A stretch of DNA of 64,000 nucleotides from DASUCS01 sp041166385 (lineage in GTDB: Bacteria > Actinomycetota > Acidimicrobiia > Acidimicrobiales > JACDCH01), in contig JBEEFW010000029.1 in assembly GCA_041166385.1 (NCBI GenBank), positions 1 to 64,000 on the forward strand, written 5' to 3'. Under the pieces are notes generated by a model. The model saw only the letters and a program-made list of their open reading frames with translations, did no database searches and was not told the origin of the DNA. Shown piece by piece: positions 57,855 through 64,000 of this stretch. Every line of letters starts with the position of its first letter. The stretch's first letter is position 1. Made by a program: the position numbers and the translations under genes.

Positions 57855-59846
57855 GTGAATCGCCTGGCCGACGCGACAAGTCCCTACCTGCGCCAGCACA
57901 AGGACAATCCGGTCGACTGGTACCCGTGGGGTGACGAGGCGTTCGCCAAGGCGAAGGCCGAGGACAAGCCCGTGTTGCTGTCGGTCGGCTACTCGGCCTG
58001 CCACTGGTGCCATGTCATGGCGCACGAGTCGTTCGAAGACGAGAGCACCGCGGCGGTCGTCAACGAGATGTTCGTGAACGTGAAGGTCGACCGGGAGGAA
58101 CGACCCGACGTCGACGCGATCTACATGGACGCCACGCAGGCGATGACGGGTCAGGGCGGCTGGCCGATGACGGTCTTCTGCGATCCGGAAGGCCGACCGT
58201 TCTACTGCGGCACGTACTTCCCCAAGGTGTCGCGGGGCGGTATGCCGAGCTTTCTCGACATCTGCCACGCGGTCGACGACGCCTGGCGCAACCGCCGCTC
58301 GGAGCTCCTCGAACATGCCGAGGAGCTCACGAACGCGATCGGGCGCACGGCGGCCTTGACCTCCGCTGATTCGGCGACGTTGCCCGGCACGGAGGAGTTG
58401 ACGGCGGCGTACCGCAACCTCCGTGAGCAACACGACGACGAGTGGGGCGGCTTCGGTGGCGCGCCGAAGTTCCCACAGACGATGAGCCTCGAGCTGCTGC
58501 TGCGCGGCTACGCCCGCAATCGCGCACCCGGCGCCATCGAGACCGTGCGCACGTCGCTCGACGCGATGGCGTCGGGCGGCATGTACGACCACCTCGGCGG
58601 CGGGTTCGCGCGGTACTCGGTCGACAACATCTGGCTCGTTCCCCACTTCGAGAAGATGCTCTACGACCAAGCGCTCCTGGCCCGTACCTACTTGCACGCG
58701 TGGCAGCTCACCGAGTCACCGGTGTACCTCCAGGTGCTCGAGGAGACGATCGGGTACGTGCTGCGCGAGCTGCGTCACGAGGACGGCGGCTTCTTCTCCG
58801 CCGAGGATGCCGATTCCGAAGGTGTCGAGGGGAAGTTCTACGTGTGGACGCCGACCGAGATCCGCGCCGCGCTGTCGGACGCGCCCCACCTCGCCGAGGC
58901 GGCGATCGATTGGTACGGCGTGACAGACGAGGGGAACTTCGAAGGCACGAACATCCTCAACCGGATCGCGCACCGAGGTGAACTGCGACGCCCACCCGAT
59001 GTCGAGGAGGCTCGAGCCCGCCTGTTCGAGGGGCGCGCCACGCGCATCCGTCCCGGGCTGGACGACAAGGTGCTCGCCGAATGGAACGGGCTGATGCTCG
59101 CCACGCTCGCGGAGGCGGCCGCCGCGACCGGGCGCAAGGATTGGATCGAGGCCGCGCAGGAGACCGGCGAGTTCCTGTTGCGCGCGCTGCGGCGAGACGA
59201 CGGTCGCTGGCTGCGCAGCTGGCAGGGCGATCACGGCGCGCACACGCTGGCGTTCGCTGCCGACCACGGCGCGCTGATCGATGCGTTCACGCGGCTCGGG
59301 GAAGCCACGGGTCAGGCCCGCTGGATCACCGCGGCCGTCGACACGGCCGAGGCGTTGCTCGGTCTGTTCTGGGACGACGAAGCCGGCGGGTTGTTCACAA
59401 CCGGACACGACGGCGAGCAACTGGTCGCCCGGCCCAAGGACCTGCTCGACAACGCCACGCCGGCGGCCAACTCGCTCGCCGCCGTCGCCCTCGTCCGGCT
59501 CGCGGCCTTGACGGGCATCGACCGCTATCAGGCCCGGGCCGACGACATCCTGCGCCTCCTCGGCCGCGTGGCCGGCCAACATCCCACGGCGTTCGCTCAT
59601 CTCCTCGCGGCCGTCGACCTGGTCGACGGCGGCGTGACCGAGATCGCGATCGTCGGCGACCGCGCCGATCTGGTCGCCGCGGTGCAGGCCCGCTACCTCC
59701 CGAATGCGGTCCTCGCGTGGGGCGAGCCGTACGAGTCACCCCTGTGGCACGATCGCCCTTCCGGGTGGGCGTACGTCTGCCGGCACTACGTCTGCAATGC
59801 GCCCGTCGCCGACGCCGAGGCGTTGCTCAGCGCGCTCGCGTCGTAG
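57855..59846 (+). CDS. DUF255 thioredoxin-domain protein (YyaL/SSP411 family)
   Basis: A 663-aa protein. The N-terminal thioredoxin-like domain (about 1-165) carries NPVDWYPWGDEAF and the active-site motif CHWC at 49-52. The rest is an (alpha/alpha)6 barrel like glycoside-hydrolase or N-acylglucosamine epimerase folds, with GGMYDHLGGGFARYSVD and LAEWNGLMLATLAEA. The family is widespread but its substrate is unknown. GTG 57855 lies 20 bp after the cupredoxin gene. Confidence 0.9.
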   Translation: MNRLADATSPYLRQHKDNPVDWYPWGDEAFAKAKAEDKPVLLSVGYSACHWCHVMAHESFEDESTAAVVNEMFVNVKVDREERPDVDAIYMDATQAMTGQGGWPMTVFCDPEGRPFYCGTYFPKVSRGGMPSFLDICHAVDDAWRNRRSELLEHAEELTNAIGRTAALTSADSATLPGTEELTAAYRNLREQHDDEWGGFGGAPKFPQTMSLELLLRGYARNRAPGAIETVRTSLDAMASGGMYDHLGGGFARYSVDNIWLVPHFEKMLYDQALLARTYLHAWQLTESPVYLQVLEETIGYVLRELRHEDGGFFSAEDADSEGVEGKFYVWTPTEIRAALSDAPHLAEAAIDWYGVTDEGNFEGTNILNRIAHRGELRRPPDVEEARARLFEGRATRIRPGLDDKVLAEWNGLMLATLAEAAAATGRKDWIEAAQETGEFLLRALRRDDGRWLRSWQGDHGAHTLAFAADHGALIDAFTRLGEATGQARWITAAVDTAEALLGLFWDDEAGGLFTTGHDGEQLVARPKDLLDNATPAANSLAAVALVRLAALTGIDRYQARADDILRLLGRVAGQHPTAFAHLLAAVDLVDGGVTEIAIVGDRADLVAAVQARYLPNAVLAWGEPYESPLWHDRPSGWAYVCRHYVCNAPVADAEALLSALAS

Positions 59847-60483
59847 GCCACGCCGTCAGGTAGTCGGGCACGGGCCCGTCGACGTCGGGGATCGGCGGAC
59901 CAGGTGTGGTCGCGATCGGGAGCACCCCGGCCCAGTAGCCGAGGTCCATGTCCTCGGCATCGTCGATCGGACCACCCGTGCGTACCTTGGCGGAGCACTC
60001 GGCGAGCGAGAGTCGCACGATCAGCGTCTTGCGCAACTCGATGGGCGACGGAAGTCGAGTGTCGTTGCTGCGCCCCGGCACCAAGTGCTCGACGATCGCC
60101 ACCATCGAGTCGTACTGCTCTTGCGGGTCGTCGACGGGCTCGGCGCGACCGAAGATCATCACCGAGCGGTAGTTCATCGAGTGGTGGAACGCGGAACGAG
60201 CGAGAACCAGCCCGTCGAGCAGCGTGACCGTGACGCACGCGTCCACACCAGACGCGAGCGTCTTCAGCGCGAAGTTGGCGGCGGCGCCGTGCACATACAG
60301 CTGATCGTCGACGCGGACGTAGGTGGTGGGGATCACCCACGGTCGGCCGTCGACCGCAAACCCGAGATGACAGACCAATCCCTCGTCGAGGATCGAGTGG
60401 ATCGTGTCCCAGTCGTAACGACCGCGGTCGGCCAGCCTGCGAATCTTCGTGCGGTCGGTGGTCGCCACGGTCTGCTCGTCCAT
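59827..60483 (-). CDS. Pyridoxamine 5'-phosphate oxidase-fold flavoprotein
   Basis: A 218-aa split-barrel FMN protein. Typical segments are LVCHLGFAVDGRPWVIPTTYVRVDDQLYVHG, SAFHHSMNYRSVMIFGRAE and a C-terminal DLGYWAGVLPIATTPGPPIPD that resembles PPOX proteins of unknown function rather than PdxH. ATG 60483 starts it. The last 20 bp overlap the convergent DUF255 gene. Confidence 0.83.
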   Translation of the reverse strand: MDEQTVATTDRTKIRRLADRGRYDWDTIHSILDEGLVCHLGFAVDGRPWVIPTTYVRVDDQLYVHGAAANFALKTLASGVDACVTVTLLDGLVLARSAFHHSMNYRSVMIFGRAEPVDDPQEQYDSMVAIVEHLVPGRSNDTRLPSPIELRKTLIVRLSLAECSAKVRTGGPIDDAEDMDLGYWAGVLPIATTPGPPIPDVDGPVPDYLTAWPTTRAR

Positions 60484-60520
60484 CAGGTCATCGTGGCAGC
60501 GCAGCGAGGCGACGACCGGG

Positions 60521-61204
60521 TCAATTCGCCAGGCTGGCGACGACGTTGATGGTCACCGCGATGATCACCGCACCGAAGACGTAGGAGACCAGGGCGTGGC
60601 GCAGCGCGGTCCGACGCATCGTCGTGGTCGTGAGGTTCGTGTCGGAGACCTGGTACGTCATGCCGATGGTGAAGGCGAGGTAGGCGAAGTCGTGGTAGTC
60701 GGGATCGGTCTCCTGGTTGAACTCCACGCCGCCGGGCGCCGGCGACCAATACAAGTGGGCGTAGCGCAGCGTGAACACGGTCTGCACCGTCGCCCAGGCC
60801 AGCACGACGCTCAACACGGCCAGCGCGGTGATGCCCGCAGTGGCGAAGCCCGAGGTGGCGCCGCCCTTGAGCAGCACGAAGCCCACCCCGATCAAGCTCG
60901 CCGCACTGGCGACCACCAGCACGAGGTCGGTGGCGGCCCGCGAGCTGTCCTCGATCGTCGACAGCTCCCGCGTGCGGTTCGCATCGGCGGGCCAGATCTC
61001 GACCCACACGCTGACGATGAGCACGAGCGCGGCGAGGCACCAGCCGATGAGCAGCGTCACCTGCCATGGCGACCACCACGCCGCCGCGGCGGCACCCGCC
61101 ATGCCGGCCACCACCATCCGGAACAGCCGGGCGCGGACCAACGAGTGCTTGAGGGTCGTTGCGATGGCCAAAGCATGCACGCGATCGGTTCGCCGCGGTC
61201 CCAT
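60521..61204 (-). CDS. DUF1345 family membrane protein
   Basis: A 227-aa protein with about five hydrophobic segments and the DUF1345 signature VQTVFTLRYAHLYWSP followed by DYHDFAYLAFTIGMTYQVSDT. Function is unknown. ATG 61204 is preferred; an in-frame ATG at 61237 would read through a palindromic operator-like site. Divergent from the desaturase. Confidence 0.83.
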   Translation of the reverse strand: MGPRRTDRVHALAIATTLKHSLVRARLFRMVVAGMAGAAAAAWWSPWQVTLLIGWCLAALVLIVSVWVEIWPADANRTRELSTIEDSSRAATDLVLVVASAASLIGVGFVLLKGGATSGFATAGITALAVLSVVLAWATVQTVFTLRYAHLYWSPAPGGVEFNQETDPDYHDFAYLAFTIGMTYQVSDTNLTTTTMRRTALRHALVSYVFGAVIIAVTINVVASLAN

Positions 61205-61207
61205 CTG

Positions 61208-61223
61208 CCTACCGACAGGTAGG
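61208..61223. promoter_or_regulatory. Operator-like palindrome CCTACC-GACA-GGTAGG
   Basis: Six-base arms separated by GACA, lying between the divergent DUF1345 and desaturase starts. Its shape recalls TetR-family operators with CTACC/GGTAG half-sites. No regulator gene is adjacent, so the binding protein is unknown. Confidence 0.4.
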
Positions 61224-61322
61224 TAGGGTGCGGACATCGGACCGCCCTACCCCGTCTCGTGGCGCACCTCGGCGCCGTTCCTCCTGTGCCACCTGCTTCC
61301 GCTGCTGGCAGTCTTCACCGGC

Positions 61323-62057
61323 GTGCATGCCACCGACCTGGTGCTGCTCGTGGGGCTGTACGTCGTGCGGGTCTTCTTCATCACGGCCGGCTATCACCGG
61401 CTCCTCGCCCACCGCGCCTTCAAGGTCGGCCGGGTCACGCAGTTCGTGTTCGCCTTCGGCGGCCTCACGACCGCACAGAAGGGTCCGCTGTGGTGGACGG
61501 CCTGGCATCGTCAGCACCATCGCTACACGGACACCGATCGCGATCCCCACTCGCCCATCCACGGCTTCTGGTGGAGCCACGTCGGCTGGATCCTGTCGGG
61601 CCACTACGGCGAGACGCACTTCGACGTGGTGCCGGACCTCGCCCGCTACCCCGAGCTGCGGTTCCTCGACCGCCACGACTGGATCGGTCCGTGGACGCTC
61701 GGCCTCTCGTGCTGGTTGGTCGGCGGGTGGAGCGGGCTCATCGTCGGGTTCTTCGGATCGACCTTGCTCGTCTGGCACGCGACGTTTCTCGTGAACTCCG
61801 CGGCGCACGTGTTCGGCAGGCGGCGCTACGACACTGCCGACACCAGTCGCAACTCACTCGCGGTCGCCGTGGCGACGATGGGCGAAGGCTGGCACAACAA
61901 CCATCACCACCACCCGACGTCGGCGCGTCAGGGCGTTCGTTGGTGGGAGATCGATCCGACCTACGGCGCGCTGCGCGTGCTGTCGTGGTTCGGCATCGTC
62001 CGCGACCTACGGCAGCCATCGGAGAAGGCGTTGCAGCGGGAGCGCGTCAGAGTTTGA
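61323..62057 (+). CDS. Acyl-CoA/fatty-acid delta-9-type desaturase
   Basis: A di-iron membrane desaturase. The three histidine boxes are HRLLAH at 25-30, HRQHH at 62-66 and HNNHH near residue 190, with GYHRLLAHRAFK typical. GTG 61323 is the first standard start, but the same frame upstream (from about 61236) encodes a plausible family N-terminus (PYPVSWRTSAPFLLCHLLPL) without any ATG, GTG or TTG. The true start may be non-standard. The 3' end overlaps the oxidoreductase by 11 bp. Confidence 0.88.
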   Translation: MHATDLVLLVGLYVVRVFFITAGYHRLLAHRAFKVGRVTQFVFAFGGLTTAQKGPLWWTAWHRQHHRYTDTDRDPHSPIHGFWWSHVGWILSGHYGETHFDVVPDLARYPELRFLDRHDWIGPWTLGLSCWLVGGWSGLIVGFFGSTLLVWHATFLVNSAAHVFGRRRYDTADTSRNSLAVAVATMGEGWHNNHHHHPTSARQGVRWWEIDPTYGALRVLSWFGIVRDLRQPSEKALQRERVRV

Positions 62058-63048
62058 CGACGATCTTGCCGATGTTCTCGCCGGTGAACATCGCGTTGAG
62101 TGCATCGGGAGCGGCATCGAGACCCTCGAAGATGTGCGTGCGATAGCGGAGCGACCCGTCGTTGACCCACGCACGCAGCTGGCCGGTGATCTCCGCCCAC
62201 CGGCCCCAGTAGTCCCATGAGATGAAGCCCTGCATGCTGGCGCGTCGGCTGATCAGGTTGAGGTAGTTCGCCGGCCCGGGCGGCTTGTGGTGGTCGTTGT
62301 AGGACGAGATCGCACCGCAGAGCACCACGCGGCCTGCGTTGCCGATGCGCCCGAGGACGGCGTCGAGCACGGGCCCACCGGTGTTGTCGAAGAACACGTC
62401 GACGCCCTTCGGACAGAACTCCTTGATCTTTCCGGCGAGATCATCGGTGCGGTAGTTGATCGCTCCATCGGCGCCGAGATCGTCGACCAGCCATCGACAC
62501 TTCTCGTCGCTGCCGGCCACGCCGATCACCCTGGCACCGAGGATCTTCGCGATCTGCACCGCGGTCGAGCCCGTCGCGCCGGCCGCCGCCGAGACGACGA
62601 CCGTCTCGCCCTCCTTCACCTTGCCGACCTCGGTGAGCCCGACGTAGGCCGTCATGCCCGCTGAGCCGAACACGCTCAGCTCGGCGAGCGGGTCGGCGCC
62701 GTCCGCCAGCACGGTCGTGAGCATCGGGTCGTCGCCCACCACCGCTCGTTCCTGCCAACCGGTGAGCGTGGCCACCAGCGCGCCCTCGGGAACCGTCTGG
62801 CTGTTCGACTCGAGCACGCGGCCGATGCCGCTGCAGCGCACCACCTCGCCGATCTCGACGGGCGGGATGTAGCCCTCGGCCTTCGACAGCCACGTGCGCA
62901 CCGTCGCATCCATCCCGAGATACAGCGTCTCGACGAGCACTTCGTTCTCGCCGGGCTCCGGCACCTTGGCGTCGACGACATCGAAGTCGTCGCGACACAC
63001 CAGGCCTTCCGGTCTCCGCTTCAGCACGATCTGACGATTTACTGGCAT
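62047..63048 (-). CDS. NADP-dependent MDR-family oxidoreductase (CurA-like)
   Basis: A 333-aa medium-chain reductase without zinc ligands. The N-terminus NRQIVLKRRPEGLV, the Rossmann motif AAAGATGSTAVQIAKILGARVIGVAGS, VDVFFDNTGG and NYLNLISRRASMQGFI match the prostaglandin reductase/CurA group, which reduces alpha,beta-double bonds of enones. ATG 63048 overlaps the upstream methyltransferase by 10 bp. Confidence 0.9.
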   Translation of the reverse strand: MPVNRQIVLKRRPEGLVCRDDFDVVDAKVPEPGENEVLVETLYLGMDATVRTWLSKAEGYIPPVEIGEVVRCSGIGRVLESNSQTVPEGALVATLTGWQERAVVGDDPMLTTVLADGADPLAELSVFGSAGMTAYVGLTEVGKVKEGETVVVSAAAGATGSTAVQIAKILGARVIGVAGSDEKCRWLVDDLGADGAINYRTDDLAGKIKEFCPKGVDVFFDNTGGPVLDAVLGRIGNAGRVVLCGAISSYNDHHKPPGPANYLNLISRRASMQGFISWDYWGRWAEITGQLRAWVNDGSLRYRTHIFEGLDAAPDALNAMFTGENIGKIVVKL

Positions 63049-63821
63049 ACGAACACTCCACTGTGCGTCTTTGCTCGCCACACGCCGTTCTCTGCGATCT
63101 CCTCGTGCACGAGTTCCGCGAACCGCTTCATTGCATCGGGCCAGGTGACGCCGCCCACGAGTTGGGTCTCGTAGAGCGCGCGGCAGCTTTCCGCGTACTG
63201 GATCACGGGTTCGGCCTCGGGCACGACGAGCTCGCCGACCACCTCATCGACATCGACCTCGTCGAAGTGCCGCTGGAGCAGCGGACGTCCGTTCTCGAGG
63301 GTGAATCGGTCGATGAAGCGCACCGGATCTCGTGTGCCGGTGGCCTGCGAGAGCTGATCGATGAGGTGACCGACGTGCGATCGATCGTTGGTGACGACGA
63401 GCGCCACCCCGCCGCGACGCAACACGCGTCGCAACTCCGCGGCCCCACGATGCATGTCGGGCGCGTGGTACAGCATGTGCGGCGCGAGCAGTCGGTCGAC
63501 GGAACCGGTGCGGATGGGGATCGAGCACACGTCACCCACGGCCGTCGGCCCATGCTTTCGCGCTTCGCGCGCCATCCCCTCGGAGAGGTCGACCCCGCAG
63601 CCGCGAACGTAAGCGAGGTAGTTGCCCGGGCCGCAACCGACGTCGAGCACAGTTGCATCAGTGGGCCAGTCGATGTGACCGAACACCCAGTCGAAAAAAT
63701 CGAGCTGAGGTTCCTTGAAGTCGTAGATCGATTGGCGTGCCCGGAGGTTCGTCGAGTCGGGGTACGCCTCTCCTGTGAGGAGCTCTCGATCGGTCGTCGC
63801 GTCAGTCAAAGTGACGCGCAA
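63039..63821 (-). CDS. Class I SAM-dependent methyltransferase
   Basis: A 260-aa methyltransferase. Motif I LDVGCGPGNYLAYV, CGVDLSEGMAREA, DRLLAPHMLYHAPDMHRGAAELRRVLRRGGVALVV (motifs II and III). The start is uncertain: TTG 63821 (used) or TTG 63809; no ATG or GTG lies near. Substrate unknown. Coupled to the CurA-like gene. Confidence 0.82.
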   Translation of the reverse strand: MRVTLTDATTDRELLTGEAYPDSTNLRARQSIYDFKEPQLDFFDWVFGHIDWPTDATVLDVGCGPGNYLAYVRGCGVDLSEGMAREARKHGPTAVGDVCSIPIRTGSVDRLLAPHMLYHAPDMHRGAAELRRVLRRGGVALVVTNDRSHVGHLIDQLSQATGTRDPVRFIDRFTLENGRPLLQRHFDEVDVDEVVGELVVPEAEPVIQYAESCRALYETQLVGGVTWPDAMKRFAELVHEEIAENGVWRAKTHSGVFVCQ

Positions 63822-63834
63822 CCTACCGCAGACG

Positions 63835-64000
63835 TCAGTCGGATCCGATGGCCGCGACCGTGGCCTTGGCCGCGGCGCGAGCGGCGGCGCTGGCGTCGCG
63901 TCCGACGCGCAGCATCAGCGGGATCTGCTTCGGGTGCGTGACGAGGTACTTGATCGACGGCCACGCCCTCGGCTTGCCGAGCTCGTCGACCAGTTCGAGC
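63835..64000 (-). CDS. C-terminal end of an unidentified protein (partial)
   Basis: An open minus-strand frame runs off the window edge and ends with TGA 63835-63837. The last 54 residues contain KYLVTHPKQIPLML and a helical Ala-rich end (RDASAAARAAAKATVAAIGSD). I do not recognise a family. It lies just upstream of the methyltransferase on the same strand with a 13-nt gap. Confidence 0.55.
   Translation of the reverse strand, partial: LELVDELGKPRAWPSIKYLVTHPKQIPLMLRVGRDASAAARAAAKATVAAIGSD

Noticed and set aside
1..64000. Search for insertion sequences, integrases, phage genes, toxin-antitoxin or defence systems
   Set aside because: I found no proteins with those signatures; the region reads as ordinary chromosome apart from the palindromes.

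Overview
The window looks like chromosomal DNA of a high-GC actinomycete, most likely an Acidimicrobiia (Ilumatobacter-like) lineage. The pointers are a mycothiol synthase, an F420-type luciferase-like oxidoreductase, mycothiol/DinB-fold proteins, an HU protein with a Lys/Ala tail, menaquinone biosynthesis, ECF sigma factors and frequent GTG/TTG starts. This is inference from gene content. I see no rRNA, phage, integrase, transposase or CRISPR array. Genes are packed tightly, with many 4-bp start/stop overlaps.

Layout. 1-365: the end of an unidentified gene, a tRNA-Leu(CAA) and a small membrane protein. 472-4759: a fatty-acid synthase operon fabD-fabH-fabG-acpP-fabF, in which FabD carries an extra biotinyl/lipoyl-like domain. 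4.8-8.3 kb: an ECF sigma factor with an Ogt alkyltransferase, a GT-C glycosyltransferase, 3-methyladenine glycosylase and a peroxiredoxin. 8.3-10.8 kb: a second ECF sigma factor with a membrane-anchored propeller protein and a lipoprotein. 10.9-18.9 kb: small redox and detoxification genes (SDR, DinB-fold proteins, VOC, truncated hemoglobin, peroxiredoxin), a Tat phosphoesterase, a DsbA-like protein, methyltransferases and an acetyltransferase. 19.1-23.4 kb: trpC-F-B-A, read on the minus strand and followed by mmcQ and a zinc/HIT-like gene. 23.4-25.5 kb: an OmpR-type two-component system. 25.5-29.5 kb: a surface protein, ygfZ, trpE, hisI and a GroES-like gene. 30.0-35.0 kb: hisDCBHAF. 35.4-44.4 kb: nth, mshD, a VIT transporter, rlmN, a nucleotidyltransferase, a MaoC hydratase, an LLM oxidoreductase, a secreted peptidase and an acyl-CoA ligase. 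44.4-47.1 kb: a divergent site-2 protease and adenylate cyclase. 47.1-54.9 kb: a nearly complete menaquinone set (menG, menF, menD, menH, menA, menB, menE) interrupted by an HU gene. 54.9-57.4 kb: a third ECF sigma/anti-sigma pair with a zinc-ribbon propeller protein. 57.4-64 kb: a cupredoxin lipoprotein, a DUF255 protein, a PPOX-fold protein, a DUF1345 protein, a fatty-acid desaturase, a CurA-type oxidoreductase, a methyltransferase and a partial gene.

The most unusual signal is a set of near-perfect palindromes, mostly 42-48 nt. Two 43-nt copies share identical 12-nt arms; one forms the 3' end of trpE and the other lies in frame inside menF. Three others share a core near ACACAYTTYTGTRT. 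Of 16 convergent gene pairs, ten overlap, two are separated by 10-12 nt, and the four with a longer spacer all hold a strong hairpin. These elements may act as bidirectional terminators, or may be a mobile or domesticated palindromic repeat family.
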